This document shows, piece after piece, positions 35,925 through 44,466 of a stretch of DNA of 64,000 nucleotides. Made by a program: the position numbers and the translations under genes. Source of the DNA: CBDFLD01 sp965249005 (GTDB taxonomy: Bacteria > Acidobacteriota > UBA6911); assembly GCA_965249005.1 (NCBI GenBank), contig CBDFLD010000017.1:62001-126000 (forward strand). The letters are read 5' to 3'. The first letter of the stretch is position 1. Each line of letters starts with the position of its first letter. Under the pieces are notes generated by a model. The model searched no databases. It had not been told where the DNA came from and was given only the letters and a program-made list of their open reading frames with translations.

Positions 35925-36452
35925 TCAGCCATGGCAGGTCGCACAGTCTGCAGCCAGCCGCGGGTCTCGGAACTTCTCCTGGTGCTTTACGTGACAACGG
36001 ACGCAAAAACCCATTGTATGATCTACTTCAATCTTCAAGCGATCTTGAGATGCAACCTCTCCATGGCAGACGGAGCACTCGATCTGGGCAGCCGCGTGAC
36101 GGCGATGGTTGAAATGCACATCGGCGGATTCGGGCATCTGGTAGATTCGGCGCCAGGGGATCTCTTCGCTTCGATCGAAATAGGCTTTGATTTCCTCAAC
36201 GGCACGGCTCTCGGCTTTGATCACCGAATGGCAGGACATGCACAACGTAACACTCGGGATTACCGCTTGACGGATCTTCTCCGCACCGGGATGGCAAAAC
36301 GTGCACGTGATCTTGTTCTCGACGTGAACTCGATGGCTGAACACGACGGGTTGCTCGAGAGGTTTTTCGCTCGTGCATGCCTGTCCGCTCAATAGGATCG
36401 TGAGAGCTGCAGTGGCGGTCCGATCTCGGATTCTACTGCCGGGAGGGATCAT
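35925..36452 (-). CDS. actA: Pentaheme cytochrome c lipoprotein (ActA-like)
   Basis: A 175-residue exported cytochrome with five CXXCH motifs: CTFCH, CMSCH, CSVCH, CVRCH and CATCH. The N terminus is a short hydrophobic segment ending in the lipobox LSGQAC, so a lipid anchor is likely. Five hemes match ActA of alternative complex III, the electron exit toward a cytochrome oxidase. The start is uncertain: ATG at 36452 gives a clean lipoprotein signal, while a GTG seven codons upstream is possible; neither has a strong ribosome site. It is the first gene of the minus-strand respiratory operon. Confidence 0.85.
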   Translation of the reverse strand: MIPPGSRIRDRTATAALTILLSGQACTSEKPLEQPVVFSHRVHVENKITCTFCHPGAEKIRQAVIPSVTLCMSCHSVIKAESRAVEEIKAYFDRSEEIPWRRIYQMPESADVHFNHRRHAAAQIECSVCHGEVASQDRLKIEVDHTMGFCVRCHVKHQEKFRDPRLAADCATCHG

Positions 36453-36854
36453 GTTTTCTAATTGGACGCGCACCCGATTTTCTTTGATGGAACCGTGAAG
36501 ATACTAAAATCCTCGAAGAGCAGCAAGACTGAATGATCGCGCACATACCGAAAGTTTGGCTCAATCGTTCGGTCCATGAAGCCGGATATTCCGTTTGAGA
36601 TTGGCAGTATTGTACCCTCGGGCTCGGGATTCAACTTCCCGCACGCGGATTGTACGGCCAAAGTTTTCGACGAAACTTGCTGCCGAGGGCTGAAAGCGTC
36701 CCCAGGTCATGCGGGCTCGGGGCAATTCGTCTTGACCCTCCAGGGGGTGTCCTCGTATGATGGAGGGCTTTGGGCTGGATATCCCGATGATATTGCCTGA
36801 AAAGAGATTATGGCCCAATCCGATGTTATCCGTAATCATCAAGGAGGATCCCTA
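36453..36854. other. Divergent promoter region between actA and cupredoxin-like lipoprotein
   Basis: About 400 bp with no supported gene. It must contain the divergent promoters of the ActABCD-like operon and the oxidase-biogenesis genes. A short inverted repeat CCCTCCA (36736) and TGGAGGG (36761) is the only structure I see. A 74-residue frame inside it lacks any family features. Confidence 0.5.
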
Positions 36855-37646
36855 GTGAAGAACTCAAAGCTGTTGTTTCTCTCGCTTTGTATGTTGGTTG
36901 TTGCGGCCGCTGGGTGCGGCGGTGGCTCCGACGAAGTTTCCGTCGACCTTCCCGCAGAACCTGAGACCCCCGCGGCTCCGGCTGCGGCTGCATTCGATCC
37001 TGCCACGGGAACTGCCACCGTCAGCGGGACTGTAACACTGGATGGCGCTGCTCCCAAGGGCCAGAAGATCCGAATGAACGCAGATCCCAGTTGCGTGGCG
37101 ATGCACCAAAGCCCGGTCACGTTTGAGGAAGTCCTGGCCAACGACGGGAATCTTCAGAACGTCTTTGTCTACGTCAAAGAAGGATTGGAGAAGTATACCT
37201 TTTCCACGCCATCGGAAGCCGCGCAGATCGATCAGACTGGCTGTGTTTACACTCCCCACGTGGGAGGCATGATGGTCAACCAGACGCTGGAGATCAAAAA
37301 CAGCGACGACACCCTGCACAATATTCACTGCTGGGCGGAAAAGAACTCACAGTTCAACATTGGGCAACCCATCAAGAATATGGTGACCAAGAAGAGCTTC
37401 GACACCGCCGAGATCATGATCCCTTTCAAGTGCGATGTCCACAAGTGGATGTCTTCGTATCTTGGCGTGCTGGCTCACCCGTACTTTGGCGTTACGGGCG
37501 GAGACGGGTCCTTTAGCCTGGCGAATCTGCCGCCGGGCGATTATGTCCTCGAAGCCTGGCACGAAAAATACGGAACCCAGACGCAGAGCGTGACCGTGGG
37601 CGACAATGAGGCCAAGGAAGCAAACTTCAGCTTCACAGCGGGATAG
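36855..37646 (+). CDS. Cupredoxin-like lipoprotein with carboxypeptidase-regulatory-like domain
   Basis: A 263-residue lipoprotein (signal ending VVAAAGC). GTG at 36855 is preceded by AAGGAGGAT, which decides the start over an upstream ATG. After a Pro/Ala linker comes a beta domain with possible type-1 copper ligands: a His in TLHNIH and the triad C-x2-H-x2-M in FKCDVHKWM. The C-terminal part (GDGSFSLANLPPGDYVLEAW) is a carboxypeptidase regulatory-like beta sandwich. The position, divergent from a quinol-oxidising complex and ahead of heme A synthesis genes, suggests an electron carrier or copper protein for the oxidase branch. Copper binding is inferred from the ligand pattern. Confidence 0.75.
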   Translation: MKNSKLLFLSLCMLVVAAAGCGGGSDEVSVDLPAEPETPAAPAAAAFDPATGTATVSGTVTLDGAAPKGQKIRMNADPSCVAMHQSPVTFEEVLANDGNLQNVFVYVKEGLEKYTFSTPSEAAQIDQTGCVYTPHVGGMMVNQTLEIKNSDDTLHNIHCWAEKNSQFNIGQPIKNMVTKKSFDTAEIMIPFKCDVHKWMSSYLGVLAHPYFGVTGGDGSFSLANLPPGDYVLEAWHEKYGTQTQSVTVGDNEAKEANFSFTAG

Positions 37647-37744
37647 AGGGTCGCTCGTCTTCTCGAGACAGGGCAATAGCAAGAGCATGGCGGCTGGCGG
37701 CGCCTCGAAGCGCGAGCCGCCCATGCGTTTCGGAGCCACCAACG

Positions 37745-38707
37745 GTGAGGTCCAGTACCTGGTTGCATCGCTATTCCATCATGGTGGCTGCATGCACGCT
37801 TTTCCTGATCTTCGCCGGGGGTTTGGTAACCTCCACCGGGTCCGGCCTCGCAGTTCCGGACTGGCCACTTTCCTACGGGCAGTTGTTCCCGCCCATGGTC
37901 GGCGGTATCTTCTATGAGCACGGACACAGGCTCATTGCCGCAACCGTCGGCCTCCTGACAATTGTCCTCGCCGTGTGGCTGTGGAAGTCGGAACCGCGGC
38001 CCTGGGTGCGGCGGTTGGGACTCTTCGCCCTGTCGGCCGTTATCCTGCAGGGTGTTCTGGGCGGCATCACCGTGCTATTGCTGCTGCCGACCCCCGTATC
38101 CGTCAGCCACGCGGGACTGGCTCAGCTCTTTTTCTGTTTGACTGTCTCGATCGCCGTTTTCACTTCGCCATCGTGGCAGGCGGCAACACACGAGATCGAG
38201 GATCATGACCTTCCCTCCCTGAAGACCCTTGCAACCATGACGAGCTGCATCATATATCTGCAGATCCTCGTTGGGGCCTGGATGCGCCATACCAATAGCG
38301 GGTTGGCCATTCCGGATTTCCCGCTCTCATACGGCCATTGGTTCCCGCCATTTTTTTCATTCCAGATCGCCGTCCACTTTGCGCATCGGATCGGCGCAAT
38401 CATCGTCCTTTCCCTCGTAACCTGGACCTGCTTGAGGGTTTTTCGCTCTCACCGGAAGGAAAGGTCCCTGCTCATTCCGGCGCTGTCGCTGTTGTTGCTT
38501 TCCTGCCTTCAGATCATTCTGGGAGCCTTGACCATTTGGACCGGCCGGGCCGTCACGCCAACGACACTGCATGTCGCCTTCGGGGCGGCAACCCTGGCAA
38601 GTAGCCTGATTCTGACCCTCCGCACGCACCGGCTACTGCTGTCGCCGTTTCCGAGACCTCCGATCAAGACCGCGTTTTCCGATCTACCGGAGGGATCGAA
38701 CAGTTGA
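37745..38707 (+). CDS. ctaA: Heme A synthase (COX15/CtaA)
   Basis: A 320-residue membrane protein with eight helices in two similar halves, which oxidises the methyl group of heme O to give heme A for aa3-type oxidases. The repeated family motif is seen in both halves: TSTGSGLAVPDWPLSYGQLFPP and NSGLAIPDFPLSYGHWFPP, each followed by a helix His (HGHRLIAA; HFAHRIGAI). It starts at GTG; an ATG 12 codons later is possible. It overlaps ctaB by 4 bp (TTGA). Confidence 0.92.
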   Translation: MRSSTWLHRYSIMVAACTLFLIFAGGLVTSTGSGLAVPDWPLSYGQLFPPMVGGIFYEHGHRLIAATVGLLTIVLAVWLWKSEPRPWVRRLGLFALSAVILQGVLGGITVLLLLPTPVSVSHAGLAQLFFCLTVSIAVFTSPSWQAATHEIEDHDLPSLKTLATMTSCIIYLQILVGAWMRHTNSGLAIPDFPLSYGHWFPPFFSFQIAVHFAHRIGAIIVLSLVTWTCLRVFRSHRKERSLLIPALSLLLLSCLQIILGALTIWTGRAVTPTTLHVAFGAATLASSLILTLRTHRLLLSPFPRPPIKTAFSDLPEGSNS

Positions 38708-39618
38708 AGGCCGATATCCAACCGCTGCCCGACAACGTCCACACTTTTTCGTGGGCACGCCTTGGTGACTATCTCGAGCTGACCAAGCCCCGCATCACAT
38801 CACTGGTTCTCTTTACGACCGCAGCCGGCTACTACCTAGGACTTTCCGGCACGGTCGCGTTTGCTCACCTGCTCCATACCTTGGTCGGAACGGCTCTGGT
38901 TGCAGGCGGCGCCAGTGCTGTCAACATGTGGTTGGAGCGCCGTAGCGACGCACAAATGCAGCGAACACTGAACCGGCCACTGCCAGCAGGTCGCCTCCAG
39001 CCCCGGGAAGGAGCGATTCTCGCCGCACTGCTTTCTGTCACCGGAATCGCGTATCTCTATTTGTTTGCGAATCCGATCGCGAGTTGGCTGGCCGGCGCAA
39101 CATTGCTGAGTTACTCGATTATCTATACCCCACTCAAGAAGAAGACCTGGTTATGTACGATCGCCGGGGCGGTTCCGGGCGCCTTGCCGCCGACCATCGG
39201 GTGGGCCGCCGCCCGGGGAGAGCTGTCACCAGGCGCGTGGATTCTTTTTGCGATCGTTTTCCTATGGCAGCTTCCTCATTTTTATTCCATTGCCTGGATC
39301 TACCGGGACGATTACTCTCGGGCGGGGCTCCCGATGCTTCCTGTCATTGATCACTCGGGAATTCGTACCGGCCGGCAGGCCTGTTTCTTCGTGGCGGCCT
39401 TGATCTTCACTACGATCATCCCAAGCGTGATCGGGATGGCGAGCTGGCTCTATTGTTGGGGCGCGGTGCTACTGGGCGTGATCTTCTTACTTGCCGCCAT
39501 CCACTTCAGCCAGCAACGTAATTCGAAAAGGGCCAAGAGGCTTTTTCTGGCTTCGGTCTGCTACTTGCCGGCGCTGTTGGTACTATTGATGATCGACAAG
39601 GCGGTAGCGGGCCGGTGA
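38704..39618 (+). CDS. ctaB: Protoheme IX farnesyltransferase (heme O synthase)
   Basis: A 304-residue UbiA-family prenyltransferase that adds a farnesyl group to heme B. The motifs are LTKPRITSLVLFTTAAG, GGASAVNMWLERRSD with the first Asp-rich site, RPLPAGR, and the second site near WIYRDDYSRAGLPM. About nine membrane helices. It appears to start at TTG, overlapping the stop of ctaA, and its stop overlaps the next ATG (TGATG). Together with ctaA it supplies heme A. Confidence 0.93.
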   Translation: MKADIQPLPDNVHTFSWARLGDYLELTKPRITSLVLFTTAAGYYLGLSGTVAFAHLLHTLVGTALVAGGASAVNMWLERRSDAQMQRTLNRPLPAGRLQPREGAILAALLSVTGIAYLYLFANPIASWLAGATLLSYSIIYTPLKKKTWLCTIAGAVPGALPPTIGWAAARGELSPGAWILFAIVFLWQLPHFYSIAWIYRDDYSRAGLPMLPVIDHSGIRTGRQACFFVAALIFTTIIPSVIGMASWLYCWGAVLLGVIFLLAAIHFSQQRNSKRAKRLFLASVCYLPALLVLLMIDKAVAGR

Positions 39619-40583
39619 TGCGCTCAAAAATGAACCTGGCAATCGAGGTCCAAGACCTTCGTTTTTCCTACCGGTCGCGAAGAAGATCGATCCAAAGCGC
39701 AGAGGTGTTAAAAGGGGTCTCCTTCACGGTCGATCGAGGGGAGATCTTTGGCTTCCTTGGACCCAACGGGTGCGGCAAGACGACCCTATTCCGAATCCTC
39801 AGCACACAACTTGCGAGCGGGCAGGGGTCCGTGCGTGTGCTCGATCGCGCGCTGCCACAAGAGAGTGCGGCGGTTCGAAGCCAAATGGGAGTTGCCTTCC
39901 AATCCTCCAGTCTCGACTTGAAGTTAACCGTTTCCGAGAATCTCCTGCACCAGGGCCATCTGTACGGCCTCCGGGGAACGAACCTGAAGTCACGCATGGA
40001 ACAGGTACTCACCCAGGTGCAACTCGCGGACCGAGCCGCGGACTTCGCCGAATCGCTGTCTGGAGGAATGTGCCGCCGGCTGGAAATCGCCAAGTCTTTT
40101 CTTCATGAACCGGAACTGCTCATCCTCGACGAGCCGAGCACCGGGTTGGATCCCGGAGCACGCAAGGACCTGTGGCAATATCTGAAACTACTCCAGCAAG
40201 AGACCGGGGTCACGGTTCTTCTGACGACTCACCTGATGGAGGAAGCTTCCCGATGTGACCGTCTGGCGCTTCTCGATCAAGGCCGGATCGTTACCGTCGG
40301 CACACCCGAGTCGATGACGGCAGAAATCGGCGATGACATCGTCATGGTCCGGGCTACCGACCCCCCCTCTCTGGCGAACCAGATCGAAAGTAGATTCAGT
40401 GTCACCGCCACCCTGATGGACAGAGACATTCGAATCGAGCGGCCCGACGGCCACCGGTTTGTCACGCAACTGGTGGAGTCTTTTCCAGGCGGGATCTTGT
40501 CGATTTCGGTGGCCAAGCCCTCCCTGGAAGATGTGTTTATTCGTCATACGGGGCACCGCATGGTCGACGAGCCCATCTCATGA
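39618..40583 (+). CDS. ABC transporter ATP-binding protein
   Basis: A 321-residue ATPase with Walker A GPNGCGKTT, Q-loop VAFQSSS, signature LSGGMCRR and Walker B LLILDEPSTGLDP, followed by the H-loop TTHLMEE. The C-terminal ~80 residues resemble the extra domain of drug/NodI-type exporters. It pairs with the ABC-2 permease downstream (4-bp overlap). Such pairs often follow ctaAB in organisms with heme-copper oxidases and may help oxidase biogenesis; the substrate is unknown. Confidence 0.92.
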   Translation: MRSKMNLAIEVQDLRFSYRSRRRSIQSAEVLKGVSFTVDRGEIFGFLGPNGCGKTTLFRILSTQLASGQGSVRVLDRALPQESAAVRSQMGVAFQSSSLDLKLTVSENLLHQGHLYGLRGTNLKSRMEQVLTQVQLADRAADFAESLSGGMCRRLEIAKSFLHEPELLILDEPSTGLDPGARKDLWQYLKLLQQETGVTVLLTTHLMEEASRCDRLALLDQGRIVTVGTPESMTAEIGDDIVMVRATDPPSLANQIESRFSVTATLMDRDIRIERPDGHRFVTQLVESFPGGILSISVAKPSLEDVFIRHTGHRMVDEPIS

Positions 40584-41431
40584 GAGCACGCGCCGCCCCC
40601 CGCCCACTGAAGGCCAGCAGCGTGACCGGAGAGTCCATGATCCACAAGCAGTCCCTATACATCCTGTCTGCCTGGACGTTGGCGCGGCGGGAGGTCGTCC
40701 GGTTCCTGCGTCAGAGAAACCGCATTGCGGGTGCCCTGGGCACCCCGATCGTCTTCTGGTTACTCATGGGCTCCGGACTCGAAGGTTCTTTCCGGTCGCC
40801 GACCCTGCCGGGCAACGTCAGCTACCTCCAGTATGCTTTTCCGGGCACTCTGGCTCTGATCCTGCTTTTCACATCGATCTTCACGAACATCTCGGTAATA
40901 GAAGACCGGCAGACCGGTTTTCTACAGTCTGTGCTCGTCTCGCCCGCCCAACGGTCGGCCGTTGCACTGGGAAAGATCCTGGGCAGTTCGGTCCTGGCCT
41001 CGGCGCAAGGCGTGCTTTTTCTATCGCTGGGTCCCCTGGCCGGAATCGCGGTGGCGCCCGAAGTCATTTTGCCTGCCGTGGGGTGGATTTTTCTACTCGC
41101 GTTTACGTTGAGTGCCCTGGGATTCTGGGTAGCCTGGAAAATGGAATCCACCCAGGGGTTTCATGCAATCATGAACCTGCTCCTCATGCCGATGTGGCTG
41201 CTTTCAGGGGCTGTTTTCCCGGCAGCCGGCGCGTCACCATGGATTCAGCACGTAATCGCTATCAACCCGCTCACCTATGGAGTCGCGGGGCTACGGCATA
41301 CACTGTTCATCTTCGATGCAGGAGCACCGCACGGACTACCCTCGTTGATGGTCAGCCTGGTGGTGACCGTATTGTTTGGCCTTGGGACCTTGCTGGCGGC
41401 TTCAAGCGCCGTCAGGGCAAGTAGGTTGTAG
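40580..41431 (+). CDS. ABC-2 type transporter permease
   Basis: A 283-residue permease with six membrane segments of the ABC-2/NodJ family, the partner of the ATPase gene it overlaps by 4 bp (ATGA). Family features are TWTLARREVVRFLRQRN-like N-terminal amphipathic segment, YLQYAFPGTLALIL, and the late PMWLLSGAVFPAAGASPW and NPLTYGVAGLRH. A second in-frame Met (IHKQSLY) about 20 codons in is an alternative start. It ends 13 bp before a convergent lipoprotein gene. Confidence 0.9.
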   Translation: MRARAAPRPLKASSVTGESMIHKQSLYILSAWTLARREVVRFLRQRNRIAGALGTPIVFWLLMGSGLEGSFRSPTLPGNVSYLQYAFPGTLALILLFTSIFTNISVIEDRQTGFLQSVLVSPAQRSAVALGKILGSSVLASAQGVLFLSLGPLAGIAVAPEVILPAVGWIFLLAFTLSALGFWVAWKMESTQGFHAIMNLLLMPMWLLSGAVFPAAGASPWIQHVIAINPLTYGVAGLRHTLFIFDAGAPHGLPSLMVSLVVTVLFGLGTLLAASSAVRASRL

Positions 41432-41444
41432 TAGCGCCGTCGCG

Positions 41445-42062
41445 CTAGCGTTCCCGGATTCTCAGGTCCAGGGCAAGCCGAAAATGCAAGAGCTGCTCGG
41501 GGTCGAATGTAACCTCCTTCTTCTGACCGTCCCCGCCTTCGAAGGAGAGCTCGTTGGTACGAATATTTTGAGACTCCCCGCGCAGCGTCAGCTCTGTCAA
41601 CGTCATGGCCACCTGAGCCTGTCCCCGGAGATTGCCGGATTCCTTGACGCGTGTCAGTCTGCCGATCACGGTGGATCCCGCTCTGGCCAATATCTCCCCC
41701 TCGACGCGAATATCTTCGTTCAAAATCGCCTCGAAGCGCTCGCCGGAAACATTCGTTCTCGATGAAACCCTGTGAGCCAAGCGAACTTTCACCGGGGAGC
41801 CTGCCGCGACGACTTTATAGACCTCAGTAGGAGGAGGGGGTTTCTTTCTCTGTTCTGTCTGCAGCTTTGCGGGCTCGTTCGAGTGTCTGGCATTGAGAGG
41901 CGGGGGATTCGAGTTGTCTGATTTCACCTGCGCGACAGAAGGTTCGATCTCAGACAGAGGAGTCTGTTGTTCAGCCCGGTCGGGCGGTGAGGCTGGATCA
42001 GCGGCACAACCCCAAACGCCAAGAAGTAAAACTGAAGTGGCTAACGTTCGAATGGCGGTCAT
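41445..42062 (-). CDS. Lipoprotein, paralogue of the secreted glycine-zipper protein
   Basis: A 205-residue lipoprotein (signal to VLLLGVWGC). A polar Pro-rich linker (residues ~20-75, with KKPPPPTEVYK) leads to a domain of about 115 residues. That domain matches the one in the gene at 80-919: RVSSRTNVSGERFEAIL, GRLTRVKESGNLRGQ and LLHFRLALDLRIRE line up with counterparts there, but it lacks the glycine zipper. The start at 42062 gives the proper signal. Function unknown; likely at the envelope. It is isolated between two plus-strand oxidase-biogenesis genes. Confidence 0.7.
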   Translation of the reverse strand: MTAIRTLATSVLLLGVWGCAADPASPPDRAEQQTPLSEIEPSVAQVKSDNSNPPPLNARHSNEPAKLQTEQRKKPPPPTEVYKVVAAGSPVKVRLAHRVSSRTNVSGERFEAILNEDIRVEGEILARAGSTVIGRLTRVKESGNLRGQAQVAMTLTELTLRGESQNIRTNELSFEGGDGQKKEVTFDPEQLLHFRLALDLRIRER

Positions 42063-42215
42063 TTTTGACTCCGACTCCCCTCCGGCTGGTCCCGGATAGC
42101 ACAAACAAGACGACGGCCTTCAACTCACGTCAAGTGCCCGCCTCGAGGATCACGTGCAAAACTGGTTTTGGGACTTGCCTCGACCGGGGAGCGCTGGCTA
42201 ACATGGTCCCTCGAA

Positions 42216-42635
42216 ATGACGTTCCCGTACGCGCTTCTTCCCCATCTCAATGCCGTTCTCAACGGAACAAGTGGACTTTTCTTGTTGATGGGCTTTTTCT
42301 TCATCCGCAGAAAGAGCATCAAAAACCATAGGGCGTGCATGATTGGGGCGCTGACGGCTTCAAGCCTTTTCCTGGTCTCCTACCTCGTCTACCATGCCCA
42401 AGTGGGTTCCGTTCGATTTCAGGGCGAGGGATGGCTGAGACCGGTCTACTTCACCATTCTCATCAGCCATTCTGTCCTCGCGGCCGCCATAGTCCCTCTG
42501 GCCTTCGTGACGCTAAGAAACGCTCTGAAGCAAAGATTCGCCAGGCACGCGCGCATTGCACGCTGGACATTCCCCATCTGGATGTACGTATCAATCACCG
42601 GAATTATCGTGTACCTCATGCTGTACCATTTGTGA
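42216..42635 (+). CDS. DUF420 membrane protein (cytochrome oxidase assembly, CtaM-like)
   Basis: A 139-residue protein with four membrane helices, of the DUF420 family. Typical residues are LPHLNAVLNGTSGLFLLMGF, KNHRACMIGALTASSLFLVSYLVYH and HARIARWTFPIWMYVSITG. In Gram-positive bacteria the relative CtaM is needed for heme-copper oxidase maturation, consistent with the upstream ctaAB genes. The start is uncertain; ATG at 42216 gives the usual length, with a weak ribosome site. Confidence 0.85.
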   Translation: MTFPYALLPHLNAVLNGTSGLFLLMGFFFIRRKSIKNHRACMIGALTASSLFLVSYLVYHAQVGSVRFQGEGWLRPVYFTILISHSVLAAAIVPLAFVTLRNALKQRFARHARIARWTFPIWMYVSITGIIVYLMLYHL

Positions 42636-42748
42636 TCGGCGAGACGCCGTGCAAGTTTACGACAACACTGGCATCTTTGGTGATCCACGTCACTGAGAAC
42701 CAAAAGTGTCCCTGATTTGGATCACGAGTACCACGCTGTTGCTATGTT

Positions 42749-44086
42749 TCAGGGACGTTCTGACGGGACAGCCCGGCGGTGACAGCTTCTCAAATAGAGC
42801 ACTTCCAGCAAAGTCGCGGCCATCAGCGCAACCACGGGCACGACGACTCCTCGCGTTTGTGCCAGCACTCCAACGATCAGGACCACGACCGTGACCAGCA
42901 AGTTGTAGCAGATGCCTCTGTAGATGGTTCGAGTATCGCTCGCGGCCATGAGGAGTCCGCGAAACCAGCTGTGCCAGGCGTTGAGGAAAGGGAAGGCGAT
43001 CGCGACAACGAGCCCGGGTAGCACGAGCGAAGCTAGTTCTGGAATCCCGGCGACCAGTTCCAAATAGAAATCCACCAGCGGAGTGGCGACCAGTAGCGCC
43101 AGAGCAAGGGAAGAAACGATCCCCACGTTGCGGCAGAACCTTCTAACCGGTTCGAACAGCTCGCGTCTACGGGTCAAAGTGATGACCGCCTCCGGGAGCG
43201 AAAACCCGGGACTTCGAAACACAAACAGTAGCCACCAAACCACCGGCCACGCCGCAAGGTTCTTGTTCGGATCCGGCATTTGCGCCAGCATCGCCCCGAT
43301 CAACGGACCCACCATCAAGGTTAGAAATGAAGTCGCCGCCAGCGGAGTGTGATAGCGAACCACATCGCGCATCGACAGCGAACTCGACGAAGGAAGCGGT
43401 GTCTTGTCCGCCTCAGCCGTCTCGACCAACAGCCGGCGGAGGGTGGGCCGGACCGCCCTGGCAACGAGCAACGCCTCGACCACGACACCGGACATAAGTC
43501 CCACGCTCGCGATGGCAACCCCGGGAAGTTCCGTAAGCATCGCCAATCCAACAGCAGATCCGGCAGTGACCGAAAGCCGCAGCAGCGTGCCGTACCCCAC
43601 CCAGCGCGTTTCGCCATGGCGGATCAGAACCCCCTGCTGGAAGCGCCGAATCCCGATAACAGCCGACCACAAGGTCATGATCTTCATGCCCGGTCGAACC
43701 GCGGCGCCGATCTGCTCGGGAATACCCATGAGCTCGTAAATCAGGAGATCGAACACCGGCGTAAAGGCAAGCAGCACGGCAACAAGAGTCACTCCCCCGT
43801 TCAGCCATATCACGAATCGGCGCAAGAGGTAGTAACTGCGGGCATCGGTCACCAGGGTCGTACTGGTGGCCAGCAGCATGATCACCGGACTCTCGATTGT
43901 GACTTCGATGCTGAATACGATACCGAACGCGGCTAGTTGCGTTGCCACGTCGCCAAGCCGCGCGATGGTCGCTTGAAGAATCGGCCCCTCCGCACTCATC
44001 AACAGCCAGCTCGCCGCCAGCGGCAGCCAGAAGAGGATTATCTGCTTCTGGTTCATCGACGCAGTGAATTGGGAGGTCCGTGTCAT
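42749..44086 (-). CDS. ANKH/MATE-like polytopic transporter
   Basis: A 445-residue membrane protein with about twelve helices. The N-terminal pattern IILFWLPLAASWLLMSAEGPILQATIARL (in parts) and SPVIMLLATSTTLV recalls the ankylosis-protein (ANKH)-like branch of the MOP/MATE superfamily. The substrate is not known; ANKH moves phosphate compounds or citrate in animals. No accessory gene is adjacent. The ATG at 44086 is used; a TTG at 44107 is the alternative, and neither has a clear ribosome site. Confidence 0.7.
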   Translation of the reverse strand: MTRTSQFTASMNQKQIILFWLPLAASWLLMSAEGPILQATIARLGDVATQLAAFGIVFSIEVTIESPVIMLLATSTTLVTDARSYYLLRRFVIWLNGGVTLVAVLLAFTPVFDLLIYELMGIPEQIGAAVRPGMKIMTLWSAVIGIRRFQQGVLIRHGETRWVGYGTLLRLSVTAGSAVGLAMLTELPGVAIASVGLMSGVVVEALLVARAVRPTLRRLLVETAEADKTPLPSSSSLSMRDVVRYHTPLAATSFLTLMVGPLIGAMLAQMPDPNKNLAAWPVVWWLLFVFRSPGFSLPEAVITLTRRRELFEPVRRFCRNVGIVSSLALALLVATPLVDFYLELVAGIPELASLVLPGLVVAIAFPFLNAWHSWFRGLLMAASDTRTIYRGICYNLLVTVVVLIVGVLAQTRGVVVPVVALMAATLLEVLYLRSCHRRAVPSERP

Positions 44087-44466
44087 CGTCTTCGAAAACT
44101 CGAGCAAAAATCAGCATATTATCATTCCTGAAGTCTTCAGCACTTTATATAAGGGCAGCGATGTATCTTGCACCGTCTCTAGAGTGCCATGCTCCCCGGC
44201 CCCGCAACAAGCGTAGCGTACTTGTGAATAGGGGTATTTGAGTGCAGTGGAGCGCTACCCCTCCGTCTGACGGAGCAAAAGGAATCAAACGGCATGGCCG
44301 GGATCCGGCTAATTGCCAGAGATAGCGGTCCGTCCGGACGGGTTGATGACGTTGGCCTTGCAGTATCTGAAGTTCTGTGGAAAAATGCCTTCTCGATTCC
44401 CGCGTTTGATCATGACAACGCATTGCTTTTCAGTGAATCTCTCAGAATTTTTGGTTGGAGGTAACG
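44087..44466. promoter_or_regulatory. Divergent region with two palindromes upstream of the molybdenum hydroxylase operon
   Basis: About 380 bp with no gene. It contains CTCCGTC-T-GACGGAG (44261-44275) and CCGTCCGGACGG (44330-44341), both perfect inverted repeats and 126-200 bp ahead of the 2Fe-2S subunit ATG. The shared core CCGTC suggests two sites for one dimeric regulator. No molybdenum-cofactor riboswitch is recognised. Confidence 0.5.

Noticed and set aside
40459..41424. A 321-residue frame overlapping the ABC permease in another frame
   Set aside because: The permease frame has clear membrane helices and family motifs; this one is Arg/Gly/Pro-rich shadow sequence.
42708..42756. Inverted repeat GTCCCTGA / TCAGGGAC between DUF420 and the transporter gene
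   Set aside because: The loop is over 30 bases and there is no T-run; it is too weak to call a terminator.
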